Translations under genes and position numbers: made by a program | NCBI GenBank assembly: GCA_937876225.1 | Contig: CALFIC010000177.1 | Location: forward strand, 1-9,480 | Length of the DNA: 9,480 nt | From: an uncultured Chloroflexota bacterium | Lineage (GTDB): Bacteria; Chloroflexota; Chloroflexia; Chloroflexales; Roseiflexaceae | Direction of reading: 5' to 3' | The notes under the pieces: model-generated | What the model saw: the letters and a program-made list of their open reading frames with translations, nothing else | The model's database searches: none | Told to the model about the DNA's origin: nothing | Shown: positions 1 to 6,407 of the stretch, piece by piece | How the letters are laid out: the number at the start of each line of letters is the position of its first letter | Position numbering within the stretch: the first letter of the stretch is position 1

Positions 1-103
1 TATTCGCCCGTAGTAAGGGCGAATCATTCCAGCGAATTCATTCGCTGCTATTCGCCCGTAGTAAGGGCGAATCATTCCAGCGAATTCATTCGCTGCTATT
101 CGC
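1..103. repeat. 48-bp tandem repeat with internal hairpins, two full copies plus a partial third
   Basis: Units 1-48 and 49-96 are identical; a third unit starts at 97 and diverges after 103. Each unit has two inverted repeats: ATTCGCCC (2-9) with GGGCGAAT (17-24) around a 7-nt spacer, and AGCGAAT (31-37) with ATTCGCT (40-46). The core ATTCGC or its complement appears nine times (2, 19, 32, 40, 50, 67, 80, 88, 98), so arms in different units can also pair with each other. The array begins at the window edge and may extend further left. It lies directly upstream of the U32 gene. It resembles dispersed intergenic REP-like repeats rather than a CRISPR, since there are no unique spacers. No T-run follows the hairpins, so it is not an obvious terminator. 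Confidence 0.9.
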
Positions 104-111
104 GCTTAAGC

Positions 112-165
112 ATGAAGGAGACTCAGTGTTCTCTGCGTGCGCTGTGCGATATAATACCCACATGA
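112..165 (+). other. possible 17-codon leader ORF overlapping the U32 start
   Basis: An ATG at 112 opens a 17-codon frame (MKETQCSLRALCDIIPT) whose TGA stop (163-165) overlaps the ATG at 162 in the ATGA arrangement typical of translational coupling. No good ribosome binding site precedes the ATG at 112. It could be a leader peptide, the remnant of a gene, or chance. It competes with an alternative reading in which AAGGAG (115-120) serves the GTG at 126. Confidence 0.15.
150..155 (+). promoter_or_regulatory. candidate -10 box (TATAAT) giving a leaderless U32 transcript
   Basis: A perfect TATAAT lies 6 nt upstream of the ATG at 162, so transcription would begin at about the A of that ATG. The -35 position (around 127-132) does not resemble TTGACA and there is no proper extended -10, so the call rests on the hexamer alone. 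If real, it argues for the start at 162 over the GTG at 126. Confidence 0.3.
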
Positions 166-2657
166 ATAAAACACTTCGCCCCGAAATCATGAGTCCGGCT
201 GGATATTGGCCCCAACTCGACGCTGCCATTGAAGCAGGCGCCGATGCGGTCTACTTTGGACTAACCCATTTCACTGCCCGTGCCAAAGTGGGATTTACCC
301 TCGAAGAGCTCCCCAACGTGATGCAAACCTTGCATCGCCGTGGTGTGCGGGGCTATGTGACCTTTAACACATTGATATTTGGGCATGAGTTGACCGAAGC
401 GAGTCGGGCTATCGCCGCGATAGCTGCTGCTGGCGTCGATGCCATCATCGTCCAAGACATTGGCGTGGCCAAGCTAGCCAAACAAATCGCCCCCACCCTC
501 GAGGTGCACGGGAGCACCCAGATGAGTATCACCAATGCCGCCGGCGTCGAATTTGCCCGCCGGCTGGGGATCAATCGTGTGGTGCTTGCTCGCGAATTAT
601 CACTGGAAGAAATCAGTGCCATCAAAGCCCAAACCGATGTCGAACTCGAAATGTTCGTGCATGGGGCATTGTGTGTGTCGTACTCGGGGCAATGCTTTTC
701 GTCGGAAGCCTGGGGTGGGCGCAGTGCCAATCGTGGCCAATGTGCCCAAGCTTGTCGCTTGCCCTACGAACTCATGGTCGATGGTGTGCAAACACCCCTT
801 GGTGATGCGCGCTATTTGCTTTCGCCGGGGGATTTAATGGCTATCGACCTGGTACCACAAATCGTGGCGCTGGGGATTGCTTCACTCAAAATCGAAGGGC
901 GCTACAAAGATGCCGATTATGTGGCACTGACGACCCGCGCCTATCGCGCGGCCGTCGATGCCGCCATGGCTGGTGTGGTTGCGCCGGTGCCCCAAAGCGA
1001 AAAACTCTTGCTCGAGCAAGTCTATTCACGTGGCCTAGCACCATCGTTTGTAAGTGGTACCAACCACCAAACAGTCGTGAGTGGCCGTGCTCCTCGTCAC
1101 CGTGGCGTGTTGGTCGGACATGTGGCCGCCATTCATGGTAAACAAATCGTCATCACGCCCAATGATGTCCTGCTGAAACTGGGCGATGGTTTGGTGTTTG
1201 ATGCCGCTGATTGGCGGAGCCCAGAGCAAGCCGAAGAAGGCGGGCGGATTTTTGCCATCGATAATCTCCCCGATGGTCGCCAACAATTGACCTTTGGGCG
1301 GGGTGCGATTGCCCCCGAGCGCATCCGCGTGGGGGACTGGGTATGGCGCTCGCACGATGTCGATGTGGCCAAACAAGTCAAACCCTACCTCGAACCAGCG
1401 CAGCCGGTTGCTCGACAACCCGTACAAATTTTAATCGAGACCATGCCCGACCAGCCGTTGCGTCTGACCTGGCGCCTCGTCAATCACCCCGACGTGCATG
1501 TAGTGGTGGAGGCTCCCATTGCCGAGCCTGGTGCGCGCCCGTTGACCCACGATATTTTGGTGCAGCAACTAGGGCGTCTCGGCAGTAGCGTCTACCAACT
1601 CCACGACATCCAGTATCATGGCGATGCGCCGATATGTATGCCGATTTCGGCGCTCAATCAGTTGCGTCGTGAAGCGGTCGCCCAACTCGAAGTAGTACAA
1701 GCGGCGGTGCTGGTGCATGCCACCCACAATCCAGTGGATCAATTGGGTGTAGCGCAGGCACACGTGCACCACCGGCATATGCCGAACATGGCGCCGCAGC
1801 TGCATGTGATGGTTCGCAATGCCTGGCAATTACCGGCAGCGATTGCGGCACGCCCTGCGAGTATCACCCTCGATTATCTGGAGCTCTATGGACTCAAAAC
1901 TGCTGTCGACCAGGTCAAGGCAGCAGGACTCGTGGTCCAAGTAGCGAGTCCACGGGTGATTAAACCAGGTGAAGAGCGCATTATCAACTTTTTGGCGAAG
2001 CTCGATTGCCCGATTGTGGTGCGTGGTGCGGGGACGCTGGCGCAATTACAAGCGGCGGGGGTGACGGATTTAGTCGGTGATTTCAGCCTCAATGCCGCCA
2101 ATGTATTGTCTGCCCAATTATTACTCGATGCCGGTATCAGTCGTATCGCCCCGACGCATGACTGTAATGCTATGCAAATTGCCGATATGGTAACCCAGCT
2201 GGGCAATCAATCGATTGAAGTGATTGCCTATCATCATTTGCCGGTATTTCACACCGAGCATTGCGTCTTTTGTCGCTTTTTGTCGACGGGGACCAGCTAC
2301 AAAGACTGTGGTCGCCCGTGTGAATCACACCAAGTAGCTTTGCGTGATCGCAACGGCCGTGAGCATCCCGTCATCGCCGATGTGGGTTGCCGCAATACGG
2401 TGTTTGGTGCCGAAGCTCAAGAGGGCAGTAAGCATATGGCGGCGTGGCTCACTGCCGGCGTGCGTCATGTGCGACTCGAATTCGTGCACGAAAGTGCTGC
2501 CCAAGTCACGCAAATCGTGGCGTTGTACCAACAAGGACTCCATGGCACCATGGAGTGGCCTGATATCGCCAAAGCGGTGCGCATGAGTGCACCGACTGGG
2601 GTGACGGAAGGAAGTTTTTTTGTACCGGATGATTATTTGGTGATTCCGTTGCGCTAA
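162..2657 (+). CDS. U32 family protein (peptidase U32/RlhA/UbiU-like) with DUF3656-type middle and second U32-like half
   Basis: An 831-residue U32-family protein. Relatives once called collagenase-like peptidases are now known mostly as Fe-S proteins of hydroxylation pathways (RlhA and TrhP on RNA, UbiU/UbiV in quinone synthesis). The N-terminal barrel starts at once with EIMSPAGYW and EAGADAVYFGL. It carries the family signature around FVHGALCVSYSGQC, then GGRSANRGQCAQACR, giving Cys171, 178, 194 and 198 as likely cluster ligands, and SLKIEGRYK near 242-249. The middle (about 280-515) fits the DUF3656 region. The C-terminal third (about 545-831) looks like a second barrel with its own cysteines: 701, 704, 716, 720 and 743. 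The start at 162 was chosen because family members begin a few residues before the SPAG block. The alternative is GTG 126, which has AAGGAG at 115-120 and adds 12 atypical residues. The exact substrate (rRNA, tRNA or peptide) cannot be told from the sequence. It appears to be monocistronic. Confidence 0.85.
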   Translation: MNKTLRPEIMSPAGYWPQLDAAIEAGADAVYFGLTHFTARAKVGFTLEELPNVMQTLHRRGVRGYVTFNTLIFGHELTEASRAIAAIAAAGVDAIIVQDIGVAKLAKQIAPTLEVHGSTQMSITNAAGVEFARRLGINRVVLARELSLEEISAIKAQTDVELEMFVHGALCVSYSGQCFSSEAWGGRSANRGQCAQACRLPYELMVDGVQTPLGDARYLLSPGDLMAIDLVPQIVALGIASLKIEGRYKDADYVALTTRAYRAAVDAAMAGVVAPVPQSEKLLLEQVYSRGLAPSFVSGTNHQTVVSGRAPRHRGVLVGHVAAIHGKQIVITPNDVLLKLGDGLVFDAADWRSPEQAEEGGRIFAIDNLPDGRQQLTFGRGAIAPERIRVGDWVWRSHDVDVAKQVKPYLEPAQPVARQPVQILIETMPDQPLRLTWRLVNHPDVHVVVEAPIAEPGARPLTHDILVQQLGRLGSSVYQLHDIQYHGDAPICMPISALNQLRREAVAQLEVVQAAVLVHATHNPVDQLGVAQAHVHHRHMPNMAPQLHVMVRNAWQLPAAIAARPASITLDYLELYGLKTAVDQVKAAGLVVQVASPRVIKPGEERIINFLAKLDCPIVVRGAGTLAQLQAAGVTDLVGDFSLNAANVLSAQLLLDAGISRIAPTHDCNAMQIADMVTQLGNQSIEVIAYHHLPVFHTEHCVFCRFLSTGTSYKDCGRPCESHQVALRDRNGREHPVIADVGCRNTVFGAEAQEGSKHMAAWLTAGVRHVRLEFVHESAAQVTQIVALYQQGLHGTMEWPDIAKAVRMSAPTGVTEGSFFVPDDYLVIPLR

Positions 2658-2669
2658 ATGTATGTAGGG

Positions 2670-2710
2670 AAAAAATACCTGCTCCATCGCATATGCCATG
2701 GAGCAGGTAT
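2670..2710. terminator. terminator hairpin between convergent U32 and sortase genes
   Basis: A perfect 13-bp stem, ATACCTGCTCCAT (2675-2687) with ATGGAGCAGGTAT (2698-2710), has a 10-nt loop. Six A at 2670-2675 give a T-run just after the stem for transcripts on the - strand, so it is a canonical intrinsic terminator for the sortase-like gene. For the + strand U32 transcript the stem is the same but the following T-run is poor, so termination in that direction may be less efficient. Confidence 0.8.
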
Positions 2711-2734
2711 GTATTGGGTTGGAATTTGCTATTT

Positions 2735-3460
2735 TTATGGCTTGGCAATGACGACTAAATAGCTACTATAGCGGTCACTGCCACTTGGTGGCCAGCAAGT
2801 AATGAAGGTGACTTGCTCACCTTTGGTCGGTGCGATAATCGCGCTGTCGCTGATTTGTTCACGCGTACTAGGATGCGGCGCATCCACTAATTTCTGACTG
2901 ACGACCGTGTAGTTATGAGCTACATCACCTTCATATACCGTGATGGTACTGCCAGGGATGGCTTTGTCGAGGCTGGCGAAAATCCGTCCGTAGTCATTGG
3001 CATACGAACTAAATACAATGTTTTGTCCTTGCCCTGGGACGCCGGTTTTGTTGTGGTGTCCTATTGCATACCGTGCAATATTCCATTCTTGCTCACCAGT
3101 ACTGGTCGTTGGGAGCATCCCTACCGTCAATACTGATGCGTTAATATCGGCAGCTGGTATGACGACACGGGTGATTGGTGATGCGGCAATCAAGGAAATA
3201 GTATCGCTCGATGTGTCAGATTGTTGGGTGATTTGACGTTGTGCCTGGACCCGCGCTATGCGTGCCGTGGTATTAATCCCGAATGCATGCACAAATAATA
3301 CCTGGATGCTGATGTATACGCCACATAACATGACGATAGTGATGCTAATATGATTGCGACTTAATTGCAAGAGACGTTGCTGCCAATTGAGCTGCTTGAG
3401 TAAATTACTGGTAATAACCCGTAATCGTTGTAACCGTTGCGCTACTGATGATGAATGCAT
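2735..3460 (-). CDS. sortase-like membrane protein lacking the catalytic histidine
   Basis: A 241-residue homologue of class E/F-like sortases, which are transpeptidases that act outside the membrane and use a Cys-His-Arg triad. A basic cytoplasmic N-terminus (1-37) is followed by one membrane anchor (about 38-60), a Ser/Thr/Gln-rich linker (about 64-92) and a sortase beta-barrel (about 96-241). The active-site Cys222 lies in TCWPPSG and Arg230 follows. The segment GVPGQGQNIVFSSYANDYG aligns with the usual N-V-V-L-S-G-H-x-N-x-x-G block, so Tyr153 stands where the catalytic His should be and Ser152 replaces the usual Gly. His135-His136 precede this block and correspond to the conserved G-W/H-H region, not to the catalytic residue. 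No nearby gene shows an LPXTG-type sorting signal. The ATG is supported by GAGAGGATGAG upstream (3464-3474). It may be inactive, may use a different mechanism, or may bind substrate. Confidence 0.85.
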   Translation of the reverse strand: MHSSSVAQRLQRLRVITSNLLKQLNWQQRLLQLSRNHISITIVMLCGVYISIQVLFVHAFGINTTARIARVQAQRQITQQSDTSSDTISLIAASPITRVVIPAADINASVLTVGMLPTTSTGEQEWNIARYAIGHHNKTGVPGQGQNIVFSSYANDYGRIFASLDKAIPGSTITVYEGDVAHNYTVVSQKLVDAPHPSTREQISDSAIIAPTKGEQVTFITCWPPSGSDRYSSYLVVIAKP

Positions 3461-3494
3461 TGACTCATCCTCTCTATCCAGAAAACCACTTTGC

Positions 3495-3520
3495 GATTAC
3501 TGACCAAATTGCCAGTAATC
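3495..3520. promoter_or_regulatory. operator-like inverted repeat upstream of the sortase-like gene
   Basis: GATTACTG (3495-3502) and CAGTAATC (3513-3520) form perfect arms with a 10-nt spacer. Equivalent positions in the arms are 18 bp apart, under two helical turns. The site lies 35-60 bp upstream of the sortase-like ATG and has no T-run, so a protein-binding site or 5' UTR stem is more likely than a terminator. Confidence 0.35.
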
Positions 3521-3631
3521 ATGTTGTAAAATCCATAACAAATACTTACTGTTCACGTACAACTACATCTTATAGTAAACAAGATGCAAAGTAAAGCATA
3601 TAATGATAAAATCAGGATGAATTCATGATAT

Positions 3632-3652
3632 TGTAATCATCTGTAATCATGT
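3632..3652. repeat. tandem GTAATCAT boxes one helical turn apart
   Basis: TGTAATCAT occurs at 3632-3640 and again at 3642-3650, a 10-bp period. A third GTAATCATGT at 3515-3524 matches 3643-3652 exactly and overlaps the right arm of the inverted repeat near the sortase start. Repetition of one box at DNA-turn spacing in a promoter region suggests binding sites for a single regulator, which is not encoded in this window. Confidence 0.35.
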
Positions 3653-3808
3653 GAAAACATGAGGGATACGTGATTATTATCAATACTTTCCCTGTATTTG
3701 CGTTATTTCACATCAGCATTGTACTACGTGTTTTTGTATAAAACTATCAAAATGACGCAAAAAATTGATGCCCTAATCAAACTGTAATTTTGTGTGTTAT
3801 TTGTTAAA

Positions 3809-3824
3809 TATTTTAATTAAAATA
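3809..3824. promoter_or_regulatory. 16-bp perfect AT palindrome
   Basis: TATTTTAATTAAAATA is perfectly self-complementary. A second palindrome, AACAATTATTGTT, lies at 3853-3865. Both are upstream of the M28-like gene, in the most AT-rich part of the region. They may act as regulator sites, as UP-like elements, or may simply reflect base composition. Confidence 0.2.
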
Positions 3825-3950
3825 ACGAATTTGTATGGTATTTTTAGTAAAAAACAATTATTGTTATGGTTGCATGAATTGAGAATATTTTGGAAACAAG
3901 TGTTGTGGGTGATGAGGGATGAAATTGTACGCAGAGGGGTGTTAATAGGG

Positions 3951-3956
3951 TATAGT
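3951..3956 (+). promoter_or_regulatory. candidate -10 box for the M28-like/M20/mutarotase operon
   Basis: TATAGT lies 28 nt before the ATG at 3985, which would give a 5' UTR of about 22 nt. The nearest -35-like hexamer, TTGTAC (3925-3930), is 20 bp upstream, longer than the usual 16-18, so support is weak. Confidence 0.25.
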
Positions 3957-3984
3957 AATTGCGTATGACACGACGAGAAATACG

Positions 3985-5211
3985 ATGCCAGTAAATTCAC
4001 GCAATGCTTCTAGCCACACATCAGACACTGATTTGTTGGGAGTATTATTAGCCAAACGAAATACCGAAGGGTTGACTTTTGGTCAGCACCGTCTACTGCT
4101 GTCAGAAGTTGTCCGTGAAGTTGCCGAACATATTGGTGTGCGACGGGCTGGTTCGATGGGTGAGCTCCGGACGGCGGCGTACATGTCGAGTATTTGGCAA
4201 AAAGCGGGTTTATTGACCTGGACGGATTCGTTTGATGCCCAAATCCAACCTATTGCAACGACGATATTTTTGGCATTATTTAGTGTGAGCGTCAATGTCG
4301 TAGCGGTTTTTTCGTTTGTGAGTGCACTTGTAATCGTTGGCATATTGTTGGTGCTCGCATTGTGGATCCAATACCGTGATATGCCATTGATTGTTGGGAA
4401 GCGGATGAGTATTCCCAATGTAATTGCGATCCGCAAATCGCCGCAAGCGCCGCGCCGGCGGGTGGTGATCGTTGCGCCACTCGATACTAGTGGTGTAGTT
4501 GATCGATTTAATCGGCCGTGGCACCATGTGGTGGTGACTGCGGTACAAGGGGCATTATTACTCGTGACGCTCCTTGATCCTACTCCACTCGTGAATGTAT
4601 TACCACTTGCACACCTACAACTTGGTTGGTTGTTGTGGGTATGTAGCGGGTACCTGGTGGTAGCAGCGATTATCGAGGCCTATGCCCAACGACGGCGGGT
4701 GACATGGGGCGCAGTGAGTCATGCAGGGGCATTGGCTGCCACGGCACGGATTGTCGATGAGCTTGATGGATTGCACCATACTGAAGTATGGGCAGTATCT
4801 ACGGGTGCGTCGCAAACATATGCGGGCATCGAAGATTTGATGCAGCGTTATCCGTTTGACCCACAAACGACTTTTTTTGTGGTGATATCAGGGATTGGGC
4901 GTGGCACGTTGTGTTACACCATCCCGGCAGGGAATGTGGGCGGTGTGACGGATCCATTATTATTGGAACTAGCCACGGAAGTGCGCAAAACAGCTGGCAT
5001 AGATGCCCGGGTCAGCCGTAATCCTAGTGTGATTCGTCCATTGCTCAAGCGGAATTTTCGCGCGATCGAATTTACCTGTCTCGATGAACAAGGCTATGTG
5101 CCACTGCAAGGATTGCCGAGTGATACTGTCGAGGCGATTAGTTTGCCAATTGTCGAGCGTGCAGTGCGGGCGGTGGTCATGATGGTGCGGGCGATCGATG
5201 CGTTGAATTGA
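3985..5211 (+). CDS. multi-pass membrane protein with a degenerate M28 peptidase domain (predicted pseudoenzyme)
   Basis: A 408-residue protein that follows the M28 aminopeptidase fold but has lost its metal site. The order matches the family: an N-terminal GSMGELRTAAYMSSIWQKAG helix (55-74), S-I-P-N-V-I-A (142-148), then RRRVVIVAPLDTSG (157-170) in place of the A-H-x-D-T block, with Pro165 for the metal His and Asp167 kept. SHAGALAATARIVDEL (245-260) replaces the D-N-x-S-G block, with Ser245 for the bridging Asp. VWAVSTGASQ (268-277) has Ser-Gln where the Glu-Glu base and ligand belong. VVISGIG (299-305) has Ser302 for the ligand Asp. GLPSDT (376-381) lacks the final His. Two membrane segments precede the domain (about 90-130) and two are inserted within it (about 178-198 and 209-231). 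The ribosome binding site is weak. It is first in an operon, 26 bp before the M20 gene. A binding or scaffold role is inferred; a peptidase function is unlikely. Confidence 0.75.
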   Translation: MPVNSRNASSHTSDTDLLGVLLAKRNTEGLTFGQHRLLLSEVVREVAEHIGVRRAGSMGELRTAAYMSSIWQKAGLLTWTDSFDAQIQPIATTIFLALFSVSVNVVAVFSFVSALVIVGILLVLALWIQYRDMPLIVGKRMSIPNVIAIRKSPQAPRRRVVIVAPLDTSGVVDRFNRPWHHVVVTAVQGALLLVTLLDPTPLVNVLPLAHLQLGWLLWVCSGYLVVAAIIEAYAQRRRVTWGAVSHAGALAATARIVDELDGLHHTEVWAVSTGASQTYAGIEDLMQRYPFDPQTTFFVVISGIGRGTLCYTIPAGNVGGVTDPLLLELATEVRKTAGIDARVSRNPSVIRPLLKRNFRAIEFTCLDEQGYVPLQGLPSDTVEAISLPIVERAVRAVVMMVRAIDALN

Positions 5212-5237
5212 TAATGAATTGAATTGGTGAGGAATCA

Positions 5238-6374
5238 ATGAATACTGCAATCTTGACATGGTTACAACGACTTGTCCAAACTCCTAGTGTCACCCCAAAC
5301 CATGCCGGTCCCAAAGCCCTTACTCCTGGCGAAGGTGCGATGGGCACCGTGGTGGCGCGGGCTTTCCAGTCACTCGAAGCCGACGAAATAATCTATGATC
5401 CCGTGCTTCCTAAACGCGATAATGTGTACGGCATTTGGTATGGTGAATCCCCCGAAGTATTGTTGCTCGATGTCCACATGGATACCGTGGGCGTCGAGCA
5501 GATGACTATCGACCCCTTTGCTGGTGAGATTCGTGATGGTCGCATGTATGGTCGGGGTGCTGTCGACACCAAAGCGAGCCTTGCCATTGCCTTAGGCCTG
5601 CTCGAATCACACATTGCCAGTGGCAAAAAACTTCCCTATACCATCATGATTGCCGCGAGTGTCGACGAAGAAGAAGGCGGTCTCGGCGCTGCAGCCCTGG
5701 CCCGCTGGGTCAAACAACGCCAATGGCGCCCCCGCCAGATGATTGTGGCCGAGCCCACCGAATGCCGCCCCGTCTATGGCCACAAAGGCCTCGTACGCCA
5801 ATTTATTACGGTGCAGGGCGAGGCTGCCCATACTGCCCAACCTCATTTAGGCAAAAACGCTATTAGCGCCATGGCCCAGGTAATCTTGGCACTCGATGCA
5901 GAGCATCAGCGCCTGCAACAATTGCCTGCCACAGGGTTAGGACATGGTACCTTGACGGTGTCGCTTATCAATGGTGGACGTGGGCTCAACATTGTGCCTG
6001 ATGCCTGCCAGATTGGCATCGACCGGCGTGTCATCGACGGCGAAGTAGTTGATGACGTGGCAGCGGGGATTATCGCATTGGTGCAGGCTGCCAGCCCGTT
6101 GCCGGTGACAGTAGAACCGGCGACCTACGGTGATGCCTTTTATCAAGACCCCTCCCATCCGTGGGTGCAAGCTGTCGCTGATTTCCATCAGACCAGCGCT
6201 ACGAGTGCCCCCTATGGCACCAACGCCTATGCCTATGGCGATTTGGCCGATTGTTGCATGGTGTATGGTCCGGGCTCGATTGCCCAAGCCCATACCGCCG
6301 ATGAATGGATTGCCCTCAGCGAAATCGACCGTGCGGCGGATTTTTATCGCCATTGGTGGGGTTTGCAATCATAA
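5238..6374 (+). CDS. M20 family metallopeptidase/deacylase (ArgE/DapE/YgeY-like)
   Basis: A 378-residue dizinc hydrolase of the M20 family, which cleaves N-acyl amino acids or small peptides in the cytoplasm. All key residues are visible: His80 and catalytic Asp82 in LLLDVHMDTVG, bridging Asp110 in GRGAVDTKAS, catalytic Glu144 and ligand Glu145 in VDEEEGG, ligand Glu172 in VAEPTE, His198 with Asn207 in the AAHTAQPHLGKNAI lid segment, and ligand His352 in IAQAHTADEW. The dimerisation domain spans about 180-290. Length and motif order suit acetylornithine deacetylase, succinyl-diaminopimelate desuccinylase or the YgeY/peptidase ArgE-like group, and the sequence does not separate these. A GAGG site (5229-5232) precedes the ATG. 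It sits 26 bp after the degenerate M28-like gene and 33 bp before the mutarotase gene, so co-transcription is likely. No arginine or lysine biosynthesis genes are adjacent, so a catabolic or salvage role is at least as likely as a biosynthetic one. Confidence 0.85.
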   Translation: MNTAILTWLQRLVQTPSVTPNHAGPKALTPGEGAMGTVVARAFQSLEADEIIYDPVLPKRDNVYGIWYGESPEVLLLDVHMDTVGVEQMTIDPFAGEIRDGRMYGRGAVDTKASLAIALGLLESHIASGKKLPYTIMIAASVDEEEGGLGAAALARWVKQRQWRPRQMIVAEPTECRPVYGHKGLVRQFITVQGEAAHTAQPHLGKNAISAMAQVILALDAEHQRLQQLPATGLGHGTLTVSLINGGRGLNIVPDACQIGIDRRVIDGEVVDDVAAGIIALVQAASPLPVTVEPATYGDAFYQDPSHPWVQAVADFHQTSATSAPYGTNAYAYGDLADCCMVYGPGSIAQAHTADEWIALSEIDRAADFYRHWWGLQS

Positions 6375-6407
6375 GCCCTCGTTTTTTACATACAAAGGAG
6401 TAGCGTA

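Larger units (their letters stand above)
3461..3984. promoter_or_regulatory. AT-rich divergent intergenic region
   Basis: This stretch of 524 bases without a credible gene separates the divergent sortase-like and M28-like genes and must hold both promoters. It is clearly more AT-rich than the flanking genes, especially at 3590-3900. It contains an inverted repeat at 3495-3520, repeated GTAATCAT boxes, and two AT palindromes (3809-3824 and 3853-3865). A - strand frame at 3797-4000 reads as low-complexity Ile/Asn/Leu sequence and is not a plausible gene. Confidence 0.7.

Noticed and set aside
1..103. Possible CRISPR array
   Set aside because: The 48-bp units are contiguous with no variable spacers, and no cas genes are present; it is a simple tandem repeat.
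2537..2556. 9-bp inverted repeat ACTCCATGG-CA-CCATGGAGT in the U32 coding region
   Set aside because: It is within conserved-frame coding sequence with no T-run or regulatory context, and the similarity of CTCCAT/ATGGAG to the nearby terminator arms is short enough to be chance.
3797..4000. 67-codon frame on the - strand in the AT-rich intergenic region
   Set aside because: Its product is low-complexity Ile/Asn/Leu/Ser sequence with no family features, it overlaps the M28-like start, and it arises naturally from AT-rich DNA.
5204..5227. Triple GAATTG direct repeat around the M28-like stop codon
   Set aside because: It is a very short repeat in a 26-bp gap with no dyad symmetry; slippage or chance explains it.
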